This document shows positions 57,544 through 64,000 of a stretch of DNA of 64,000 bases, piece by piece (the first letter of the stretch is position 1; every line of letters begins with the position of its first letter). The stretch is from Nocardioides sediminis (GTDB lineage Bacteria; Actinomycetota; Actinomycetes; Propionibacteriales; Nocardioidaceae), in NCBI RefSeq assembly GCF_003047295.1, contig NZ_PZYZ01000007.1:1-64000 (forward strand). The letters run 5' to 3'. Position numbers and translations under genes: made by a program. Under the pieces are notes generated by a model. The model searched no databases and was not told the DNA's origin. It saw only the letters and a list, made by a program, of their open reading frames with translations.

Positions 57544-57613
57544 GGGACGGAGCCGAGCGAGGCACGAGAGAGCGACCGAGCTCACCGTCGGACGCTGTGA
57601 GCGACGGGGCCGA
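57538..57613. repeat. 19-bp direct repeat duplicating the ABC ATPase start
   Basis: CTGTGAGGGACGGAGCCGA at 57538-57556 and CTGTGAGCGACGGGGCCGA at 57595-57613 differ at two positions and are 57 bp apart, in the same reading frame. Each copy supplies a GTG start. Confidence 0.7.
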
Positions 57614-58361
57614 TCAGGGCGCCAACGGGCTCGTGCTGGAGATGTCGGGCGTCCGCAAGGCGTTCGGGGACCACGTCGTGCTGCGCGACATCGACCTGTC
57701 GGTCGCGCGCGGCCAGTGCGTGGTGCTCATCGGTGCCAGCGGGTCGGGCAAGTCGACGCTGCTGCGCTGCGCCAACCTCCTCGAGGTGGTCGACGACGGC
57801 GTCATCACCTTCGAGGGTCGCGACGTGACCGACCCGAGGGTGGACGCCGACGAGGTGCGGGCCCGGATGGGCTTGGTCTTCCAGGCCTACAACCTGTTCC
57901 CGCACCTGAGCGTGCTGGGCAACGTGACGCTGGCGCTCCGCAAGGTCCACGGGGTGGCGGTCGACGAGGCCGAGGCCCGGGGGCTGGCCATGCTGGAGCG
58001 CGTGGGCCTGGCCGCCAAGGCGCAGGCGCGTCCCGACGACCTGTCCGGAGGACAGCAGCAGCGCGTGGCGATCGCCCGGGCGCTGGTGACCAGCCCCCGC
58101 CTCATGCTGCTCGACGAGGTCACCTCGGCGCTCGACCCCGAGCTCGTCGGCGAGGTGCTGGACCTGCTGACCGACCTCAAGTCCGAGGGCGTGACGATGG
58201 TCCTCAACACCCACGAGATGGGCTTCGCGCGCGACGTCGCGGACACCGTCTGCTTCCTCCACGACGGGGTCATCCACGAGTCCGGGACGCCCGCGCAGGT
58301 GATCGGCGACCCGCAGCAGGAGCGCACCCGCGCGTTCCTCTCGAGGCTGCGACTCGTCTGA
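57540..58361 (+). CDS. Polar amino acid ABC transporter ATP-binding protein
   Basis: A 273-aa ATPase: Walker A GASGSGKST, Q-loop VFQAYNLFPH, signature LSGGQQQR, Walker B LMLLDEVTSALDP, H-loop NTHEMGFA. It powers the importer. The core begins near residue 31 (LVLEMSGVRKAFGDH); the first 30 residues come from a duplicated segment and could be skipped if GTG 57597 is used. GTG 57540 overlaps the permease stop (GTGA). Confidence 0.9.
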   Translation: MRDGAERGTRERPSSPSDAVSDGADQGANGLVLEMSGVRKAFGDHVVLRDIDLSVARGQCVVLIGASGSGKSTLLRCANLLEVVDDGVITFEGRDVTDPRVDADEVRARMGLVFQAYNLFPHLSVLGNVTLALRKVHGVAVDEAEARGLAMLERVGLAAKAQARPDDLSGGQQQRVAIARALVTSPRLMLLDEVTSALDPELVGEVLDLLTDLKSEGVTMVLNTHEMGFARDVADTVCFLHDGVIHESGTPAQVIGDPQQERTRAFLSRLRLV

Positions 58362-58423
58362 CCCCGAGGGTGCCCGTCCGATTGGGTCGCCGTCGGTGCC
58401 GGGGAATAGCCTGACGCCTCGCG

Positions 58424-60319
58424 ATGGTTGCGACGGGCAACCTGTGCGTGGCGGGTGCTGCGCGGCGGGACAGGGACGACGACGAGGGGCGGGCGACACC
58501 GGTGGCAGGCATGGACGCGGGGCTCCGGGGATCGACCACCCGGGAGGGCTTCGCGGTCCTCGGCCACGCGATCCGTCGCGAGCCCGGCATCTTCGTCCTC
58601 TCGACGGTGGGGTCGGTGCTGTTCGCCGTGCTGACCGTCGCCGACGCCTGGGTGCTCGGGTGGGCGACCGACCACGTGGTCATCCCCGCCTTCGAGACCG
58701 GCGAGATCAGCACCGGCCTGCTCTGGGCCGTGCTGGCGCTCTTCCTCGGCGTGGCCATCCTCCGGGCGGTCGGCATCGTGGCGCGCCGGCTCGGCGCCGG
58801 CGTCATGCAGTACCGGATGCAGGCCCACACGCGCCGCGCCGTCACCCGGCAGTACCTCACCCTGCCGATGGAGTGGCACCAGCGGCACCCGACCGGCCAG
58901 CTGCTGTCCAACGCCTACTCCGACGTCGAGGCGGCCTGGGCGCCGATCGCGCCCCTCCCGATGGCCCTCGGCACCGTGGTGATGATGGCCATCGCGGTGG
59001 TCCAGATGCTGCTGGCCGACGTCGTGCTCGCGATGGTGGGCCTGCTGGTGTTCCCGGCCGTGGTGGTCGCCAACCTGGCCTACCAGCGACTCGCGTCGCC
59101 GCTGATGACGCACGCCCAGGCCCTGCGCGCCGAGGTGAGCGAGATCGCCCACGAGTCCTTCGACGGGGCGATGGTGGTCAAGACGCTGGGTCGGGAGACC
59201 CAGGAGACCGACCGGTTCCGCGCCAAGGCCCACCAGCTGCGCGACGTCAACATCCGGGCCGGGCGGATCCGGGCCGCGTTCGACCCGACCCTGGCGTCGC
59301 TGCCCAACATCGGCGTCCTCGTGGTGCTGGCCGTCGGGACCTCACGGGTGCTGTCCGGGCAGACCGACGCCGGTGACGTGGTGACCGTCGCCTACCTCCT
59401 GACCATCGTCTCCTTCCCGATCCGGGCGATCGGCTGGCTGCTGGGCGAGTTCCCGCGCTCCGTCGTGGGCTACCGGCGCACCGCGGCGGTCATCTCGGCC
59501 ACCGGCTCGATGGTGTACGGCGACGCTGCCCTGCCCTCGTCGGAGCGCGGCGCCGTGCTCGAGGTCGACGGCCTGCACTACGCCTACGACCCCGGCGCCC
59601 GGCTCCTCGACGGCGTCACCTTCGACGTCCAGCCGGGACGGACGGTGGCCCTCGTGGGCCAGACGGCCTCCGGCAAGAGCACCCTCACCAACCTGCTCAC
59701 CCGCCTCGTCGACCCCGACGAGGGCGCGGTGCGCATCGACGGCGTCGACCTGCGCGACCTCGCCCGCGGGCAGCTCGCCGGCGCGGTCGCGCTGGTCCCG
59801 CAGACGGCATTCCTCTTCGACGACACCGTGCGGGGCAACGTCACGCTCGGGGCCGACATCCCCGACGAGCAGGTGTGGGCGGCACTGCGCGACGCCCAGG
59901 CCGACGGCTTCGTCGCCGCCCTCGACGGCGGGCTCGACGCGCGACTGGGGGAGCGGGGCACCTCGCTGTCCGGCGGGCAGCGCCAGCGCATCTCGCTGGC
60001 CCGCGCGCTCGTCCGCCGGCCGCGGCTGCTGATCCTCGACGACGCCACGTCCGCCGTCGACCCCGAGGTCGAGGCCCGCATCCTCGCGACCCTGCGCGAC
60101 GGCGCCACCGACACGAGCCTCGTGGTGGTGGCCTACCGCAAGGCCACGATCGGGCTCGCCGACGAGGTCGTGCACCTCGACGGCGGGCGGGTCGCCGACC
60201 GGGGCACACACCGCGAGCTCCTCGCCCGCAACCCCGACTACGCCCGGCTCGTCAACGCCTACGAGCAGGCGGCCCACGACGAGACGCCCGCCCCCACCAG
60301 CGCGGGAGGCGCCCAGTGA
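58424..60319 (+). CDS. ABC exporter, half-transporter with degenerate ATP site
   Basis: A 631-aa exporter subunit with six membrane helices and a C-terminal nucleotide-binding domain. Walker A is GQTASGKST and the signature LSGGQRQR is canonical, but Walker B ends ILDDATSA, with Asp replacing the catalytic Glu, and the H-loop reads VVAYRKAT, with Tyr replacing His. This is the non-hydrolytic partner pattern of heterodimeric exporters (TM287/288, BmrCD). The gene overlaps the next by 4 bp. The start is uncertain: ATG 58424, or GTG 58502/ATG 58511 downstream. Confidence 0.85.
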   Translation: MVATGNLCVAGAARRDRDDDEGRATPVAGMDAGLRGSTTREGFAVLGHAIRREPGIFVLSTVGSVLFAVLTVADAWVLGWATDHVVIPAFETGEISTGLLWAVLALFLGVAILRAVGIVARRLGAGVMQYRMQAHTRRAVTRQYLTLPMEWHQRHPTGQLLSNAYSDVEAAWAPIAPLPMALGTVVMMAIAVVQMLLADVVLAMVGLLVFPAVVVANLAYQRLASPLMTHAQALRAEVSEIAHESFDGAMVVKTLGRETQETDRFRAKAHQLRDVNIRAGRIRAAFDPTLASLPNIGVLVVLAVGTSRVLSGQTDAGDVVTVAYLLTIVSFPIRAIGWLLGEFPRSVVGYRRTAAVISATGSMVYGDAALPSSERGAVLEVDGLHYAYDPGARLLDGVTFDVQPGRTVALVGQTASGKSTLTNLLTRLVDPDEGAVRIDGVDLRDLARGQLAGAVALVPQTAFLFDDTVRGNVTLGADIPDEQVWAALRDAQADGFVAALDGGLDARLGERGTSLSGGQRQRISLARALVRRPRLLILDDATSAVDPEVEARILATLRDGATDTSLVVVAYRKATIGLADEVVHLDGGRVADRGTHRELLARNPDYARLVNAYEQAAHDETPAPTSAGGAQ

Positions 60320-62133
60320 GCACCACGACGACCACCCGCACCGCCGCCGGCACCCGCATGGACAGCGGCGAGGACATCGGCGCCATCGAGACCATCCGCC
60401 GCGGAATGCGCATCTCGCCCGAGCTCAGCGAGGGCCTCGGCTTCACGCTGTTCCTCGCCATCGTGGCGGCCTGCGGCCAGGTCGTCGTGCCCATCGCGGT
60501 CCAGCAGACGCTCGACCGCGGACTCAACGGCCCCGACGGCCCGCAGCTGGGCTACGTCGTGTGGCTGGGCATCGGCTGCGCGGTCGCGATCGCCGTCACC
60601 AGCCTCGCGTCGTACACCATGACGAGCCGGCTCTTCGCCACCTCCGAGCGGGGGCTGGCGACGCTGCGGGTCAAGGCGTTCCGGCACGTGCACGACCTCC
60701 CGCTGCTCACCCAGAACACCGAGCGCCGTGGCGCCCTGGTCTCCCGGGTCACCAGCGACGTCGACCAGGTGAGCCAGTTCCTGGTGTTCGGCGGCCTGAT
60801 CTTCGTGGTCAGCGTCGGGCAGATGCTCGTCGCCACCGTGATCATGGTCATCTACAGCTGGCAGCTGGCCCTGGTGGTGTGGCTCTGCTTCGCGCCGCTG
60901 TTCGTCTCCATCCGCTACTTCCAGCGCAAGCTGTCCCAGGCCTACGGCGTGGTTCGCCACCAGGTGGGCGTCCTGCTCGGCGCGATCTCCGAGCCCGTCG
61001 TCGGTGCCGCCACCGTCCGGTCCTTCGCCGTGGAGGACCGCACCCAGCGCCGCATCGACACCGCGATCGACGAGTTCAGGACGGCGAGCACCCGCGCCCA
61101 GAAGTTCACCGTCGTGTCCTTCTCGCTCGGTGGCGTCTCGGCCGGCCTGGCCAACGCCGGCGTGCTGATCGTCGGGGTCCTGCTCGGCTTCACCTCCGAC
61201 ATGACCGCGGGCAAGGTGCTCGCCTTCGCCTTCCTGGTCACCCTGTTCGTCGGGCCCGTGCAGATGGGCACCCAGATCCTCACCGACGCCCAGAACGCCA
61301 TCGTCAGCTGGCGCCGCGTCATCGGGATCCTCGAGACGCCCGCCGACCTCGTCGACCCCGGCCCGGACGGACTCGTGCTGCCGCGGGGGCCGATCGACGT
61401 CACCTTCGACGACGTGACCTTCGCCTACCCCGGCGGCCCGCCGGTGCTCTCCGACGTCTCCCTGCACATCGACGCCGGCACCCGGGTCGCCATCGTGGGG
61501 GAGACCGGGTCGGGCAAGTCGACCTTCGCCAAGCTGCTGACCCGGCTGATGGACCCGGTGGAGGGCGCGGTGCTGCTCGACGGCCTCGACGTACGCCGCA
61601 TCGCCCAGGACTCGCTGCGGCGCAGCGTCGTGCTGGTCCCCCAGGAGGGTTTCCTCTTCGACGACTCGATCGCCGCCAACGTCCGCTACGGCAGGCTCGA
61701 CGCGACGGACGGCCAGATCCTCGCCTCCGCCGACGAGCTGGGGCTGCGGGACTGGCTCGATGCCCTGCCCGACGGGCTCGCGACCCGGGTGGGCCAGCGC
61801 GGCGAGTCGCTGTCGGCGGGGGAGCGCCAGCTCGTGGCGCTGCTGCGTGCCCACCTGGCCGACCCCGACCTCCTCGTCCTCGACGAGGCCACCAGCGCGG
61901 TGGATCCCCACCTGGAGATGCGCATCGGGCGTGCCCTCGAGCGACTCATGCAGTCACGGACGTCCGTGACGATCGCCCACCGGCTCTCGACGGCCGAGAA
62001 CGCCGACGAGGTCGTCGTGGTCGACCGTGGGCGCGTGGTCCAGCGCGGCCCGCACCGCGAGCTGGTGGCGCAGGAGGGCAGCGTCTACGCCGGGCTCCAC
62101 GCCTCGTGGGTGGCCCAGCACGACGCCCGCTGA
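60316..62133 (+). CDS. ABC exporter, catalytic half-transporter
   Basis: A 605-aa partner of the preceding gene: six membrane helices, then Walker A GETGSGKST, Q-loop VPQEGFLFDD, Walker B LVLDEATSAVDP with the catalytic Glu, and H-loop IAHRLST with His. Its own signature is altered (LSAGERQ). The functional ATP site thus forms from these Walker motifs and the LSGGQ of the partner. Transported substrate unknown; lipid or drug are usual. GTG 60316 overlaps the upstream stop. Confidence 0.87.
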   Translation: MSTTTTTRTAAGTRMDSGEDIGAIETIRRGMRISPELSEGLGFTLFLAIVAACGQVVVPIAVQQTLDRGLNGPDGPQLGYVVWLGIGCAVAIAVTSLASYTMTSRLFATSERGLATLRVKAFRHVHDLPLLTQNTERRGALVSRVTSDVDQVSQFLVFGGLIFVVSVGQMLVATVIMVIYSWQLALVVWLCFAPLFVSIRYFQRKLSQAYGVVRHQVGVLLGAISEPVVGAATVRSFAVEDRTQRRIDTAIDEFRTASTRAQKFTVVSFSLGGVSAGLANAGVLIVGVLLGFTSDMTAGKVLAFAFLVTLFVGPVQMGTQILTDAQNAIVSWRRVIGILETPADLVDPGPDGLVLPRGPIDVTFDDVTFAYPGGPPVLSDVSLHIDAGTRVAIVGETGSGKSTFAKLLTRLMDPVEGAVLLDGLDVRRIAQDSLRRSVVLVPQEGFLFDDSIAANVRYGRLDATDGQILASADELGLRDWLDALPDGLATRVGQRGESLSAGERQLVALLRAHLADPDLLVLDEATSAVDPHLEMRIGRALERLMQSRTSVTIAHRLSTAENADEVVVVDRGRVVQRGPHRELVAQEGSVYAGLHASWVAQHDAR

Positions 62134-62152
62134 CGCGGGACGGCGGGACGGC

Positions 62153-62572
62153 TCAGACTGCGAGCAGCTGGGCGATCATCTGGTCGACGTCGAGGTGCTC
62201 GGCCTCGACGCCGGGCGGGCACACGTCCACGGTGCGCGCGATGAAGCGGGTGACGTCCTCGGTGCGCGCCTCGAGCACGAGCTCGCCGTCGGGGCTGGAC
62301 AGCTCGACCTGCACGATGGCGGCGCCGGACTCGTCCAGGGCGGGCCAGACCCGGACGTCGCCCTCACCGGTGGGGTGGGTGATGCCGCGCATCAAGAGGT
62401 CCCGGCCGAAGGTCCAGGTGACCAGCGGGTCGATGTCCCCGAAGGTCATGGTGATGGCGAAGGCGTCCGAGCGTGCGTACCCGAGGACCGTGTCCAGCTC
62501 GTAGCGGCGGCCGTCGAGGTCCCGGCAGTACATCGTCACGTCGACGGCGACGTCCGCGGTGGTCTCGCGCAT
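62153..62572 (-). CDS. SsgA-family sporulation/cell division regulator
   Basis: A 139-aa SALP-family protein (SsgB-like): VTMYCRDLDGRRYELDTVLGYARSDAF, VTWTFGRDLLMRGIT, GEGDVRVWP, and a C-terminal helix DVDQMIAQLLA. In streptomycetes SsgB recruits FtsZ to sporulation septa. In a non-sporulating relative a general division role is likely. GGAGAG lies 2 nt before ATG 62572. SepH, also a septation protein, is encoded elsewhere in the window. Confidence 0.85.
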   Translation of the reverse strand: MRETTADVAVDVTMYCRDLDGRRYELDTVLGYARSDAFAITMTFGDIDPLVTWTFGRDLLMRGITHPTGEGDVRVWPALDESGAAIVQVELSSPDGELVLEARTEDVTRFIARTVDVCPPGVEAEHLDVDQMIAQLLAV

Positions 62573-62707
62573 GTCTCTCCACTCTCTCTCGAGGCGCCCG
62601 ACCGCTCGGACCCTCCCTCGGTGGGTAGGACGGCGGGGGTACCGACCTATGACGTGGGTTCAACGAGCCGATTCTCAGTGGGCTACGCCACACGTGGGAG
62701 CGCCCCG

Positions 62708-62713
62708 TAGGGT
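62708..62713 (+). promoter_or_regulatory. -10 hexamer TAGGGT of a leader ORF
   Basis: TAGGGT ends 6 nt before GTG 62720, the start of a 20-codon ORF upstream of the PGPGW gene. Confidence 0.5.
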
Positions 62714-62719
62714 CATCTC

Positions 62720-62782
62720 GTGAGCGCAGCTGATCAGGCAGAACAAGTTTCACCCGCGCGGGCCCGGACGGGGAAATCCTGA
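62720..62782 (+). CDS. 20-codon leader peptide ORF (leaderless)
   Basis: GTG 62720 opens a 20-residue frame (VSAADQAEQVSPARARTGKS) whose TGA overlaps the ATG of the next gene (TGATG). The position 6 nt after a -10 hexamer makes translation likely. It may deliver ribosomes to the downstream start by termination-reinitiation. No regulatory codon run is evident. Confidence 0.4.
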   Translation: MSAADQAEQVSPARARTGKS

Positions 62783-63276
62783 TGGGCGTCCCGGGGGGTG
62801 GCGCGGCGAAGCGGGTGGTCCTGGAGACCCTCGGCTGGGTGCTGCTGCTGGCGGGGGTGGCGGCCATCTTCCTGCCCGGACCCGGCCTGCTCGGCATCTT
62901 CGCCGGGCTCGCCCTGCTGTCCCAGCAGTACGACTGGGCCGAGAAGCGCGTCGAGCCGGTGCGCATCCGCGCCCTGCGCGGCGCCGCCGAGGGCGTCGAG
63001 ACCTGGCCGCGCATCACCGCGTCGCTCCTGGGCGCCGTGATCCTGCTCGCGTGCGGTGTGCTGTGGATCCTCCGGCCGCCGGCGCCCGACTGGTGGCCGT
63101 TGGTCGAGTCCTGGTGGCTGCCCGGGGGGCTGTGGACCGGCGTCACCCAGGTCGCCTCGGCGTTCATCGCCGTGGGGCTCATCGTCTACAGCTACCGACG
63201 CTTCCACGGGAAGCCCGAGGCGGTCGCCGCGCTTCACCGGGAGGGCGATTCCGACGAGTCGCCGTCGATGCGTTAG
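62782..63276 (+). CDS. PGPGW-type transmembrane protein (TIGR02611)
   Basis: A 164-aa membrane protein with three to four hydrophobic segments. The N-terminal half has the family pattern LGWVLLLAGVAAIFLPGPG and LGIFAGLALLSQQYDWAEKR; then LLGAVILLACGVLWIL and VASAFIAVGLIVYSYRRF. Function unknown. GGGGAAA is the only ribosome-site candidate, otherwise translation couples to the small ORF upstream. Confidence 0.82.
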   Translation: MGVPGGGAAKRVVLETLGWVLLLAGVAAIFLPGPGLLGIFAGLALLSQQYDWAEKRVEPVRIRALRGAAEGVETWPRITASLLGAVILLACGVLWILRPPAPDWWPLVESWWLPGGLWTGVTQVASAFIAVGLIVYSYRRFHGKPEAVAALHREGDSDESPSMR

Positions 63277-63298
63277 AGTTCCCCGGCACCGCAACAGC

Positions 63299-63370
63299 GG
63301 GCGATTGGCGCAGTGGTAGCGCGCTTCGTTCACACCGAAGAGGTCACTGGTTCGAACCCAGTATCGCCCA
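63299..63370 (+). tRNA. tRNA-Val (anticodon CAC)
   Basis: A complete 72-nt cloverleaf: acceptor GGGCGAT/ATCGCCC, D-arm GCGC-AGTGGTA-GCGC, anticodon stem CTTCG/CGAAG around TTCACAC, T-arm ACTGG-TTCGAAC-CCAGT, discriminator A. The anticodon CAC reads GUG. The genomic 3' end reads CC, so the terminal A of CCA is not encoded. Confidence 0.97.
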
Positions 63371-63378
63371 CCGATCCG

Positions 63379-63419
63379 GACCGCCTCCAGTCTTGCGACA
63401 GCAGGACCCGGGGGCGGTC
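63379..63419 (+). terminator. Probable terminator after the tRNA gene
   Basis: GACCGCC and GGCGGTC form a 7-bp stem over a structured loop and are followed by TCGCTTTCT. Confidence 0.45.
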
Positions 63420-63529
63420 TCGCTTTCTCCACCTCGCCCGTTGAGGGTGAAGGGCAGCCCGGCGGGCCCGGCTAGCGTCGTGGTCACGGGCGCCGCGGCT
63501 CGGGCGTCCCGTCAACGGAGGGAGCACAC

Positions 63530-64000
63530 GTGGGCGATCCCGCACAGGTCGGCACCCGGGCGACCGGAGTGCTGGCGGCCACGTGCATCTCGACGCTCGT
63601 GGTCAATGCCAACACGTCCGCGGTGAGCATCCTGCTCCCCGCCATCTCCGAGGACACCGGCACCTCGGTCACGACGTTGCAGTGGGCCGTGACGGGGTAC
63701 TCGCTGGTCGGCGCCGCCGTGATCGTCACCTCCGGATCGCTCGGCGACGTGTTCGGCCGCAAGCGGGTCTTCCAGGTTGGCCTGCTCCTGTTCGTCGTGT
63801 CCTGCGTGATGATCGCGCTCGCCGGGTCGGGGGAGATGGTGATCGCGGGACGCGTCATCCAGGGCGCGGCCGGGGCGACCATCCTGGCCTGTGGCCTGAG
63901 CCTCCTCACGGTCGCGACCTCTGGCGACCAGCAGCTCAAGTTCGTTTCTCTCTGGGGCGCCGCGGCCGCGGTCGGTGCCGCCGTCGGACCGCTACTCGGT
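63530..64000 (+). CDS. MFS transporter, DHA2/EmrB-QacA type (cut by right edge)
   Basis: The first 157 codons of a drug:H+ antiporter-like protein: helix 1 TGVLAATCISTLVVNANTSAVSILLP, TLQWAVTGYSLVGAAV, the A motif GSLGDVFGRKRVF, and GRVIQGAAGATILACGLSLL. GTG 63530 has GGAGGGAG 5 nt upstream. No stop occurs before the window ends. Confidence 0.85.
   Translation, partial: MGDPAQVGTRATGVLAATCISTLVVNANTSAVSILLPAISEDTGTSVTTLQWAVTGYSLVGAAVIVTSGSLGDVFGRKRVFQVGLLLFVVSCVMIALAGSGEMVIAGRVIQGAAGATILACGLSLLTVATSGDQQLKFVSLWGAAAAVGAAVGPLLG

Overview
This is a high-GC actinobacterial chromosome segment. It most resembles a Nocardioides-type genus of the Propionibacteriales. The evidence is uniformly G/C-ending codons, frequent GTG starts, ATGA/GTGA gene overlaps, a SepH septation protein, an SsgA-like protein, a coproheme-type ferrochelatase with a C-terminal cysteine cluster, a PriA-type HisA, and a conserved block running from suhB through DUF4193, DUF3093, dut, DUF3710, an OB-fold protein, DUF3159, a TrkA pair, an APC permease and a TrmA-like methyltransferase. 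At least 24 starts carry a TANNNT- or CANNNT-type -10 hexamer 6-8 nt before the start codon, which is the signature of leaderless mRNAs.

Layout. 1-6.7 kb: edge of a minus-strand gene, a beta-carbonic anhydrase, a GAF regulator divergent from a flavin monooxygenase, and an LprG-like lipoprotein with a P55-like MFS exporter. 6.7-22.9 kb: type II topoisomerase A subunit, GNAT/acyl-CoA-synthetase fusion, DUF5998 protein, nucleotide pyrophosphatase-like enzyme, thymidine kinase, rhodanese, secreted Ig-like protein, MOSC protein, two-domain fatty acyl-CoA reductase, SepH, TRIC channel and an aldonolactone-oxidase-like flavoprotein. 23-26.8 kb: a membrane protein, a DUF222/HNH (13E12-type) gene, a gene-poor stretch with repeat-like sequence, and an MFS transporter. 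26.9-37.3 kb: the conserved heme/suhB/dut/TrkA/TrmA block.

37.3-43.3 kb is the accessory region and the most interesting part. A 600-bp non-coding leader precedes five tightly packed genes: a subtilisin-like protease with a 12-cysteine repetitive tail, an APH-family kinase, a HopA1-family protein, a LanC-type cyclase, and a stand-alone copy of the protease propeptide. The three middle proteins together form a class V-like lanthipeptide synthetase set. The only visible substrate is the protease tail, where every cysteine has a Ser/Thr exactly 3 or 5 residues before it. I infer a thioether-stapled intracellular protease controlled by a trans-acting propeptide. I know of no described example.

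43.5-64 kb: UBP zinc-finger protein, lipoproteins, aconitase, TSUP transporter, DUF3105, thiamine-binding protein/YjbQ/GNAT, FBP protein divergent from a TetR regulator across a clear operator, hisA-hisF, a polar amino acid ABC importer, a heterodimeric ABC exporter with one degenerate ATP site, an SsgA-like protein, a PGPGW membrane protein with a 20-codon upstream ORF, tRNA-Val(CAC), and the start of an MFS transporter cut by the right edge.
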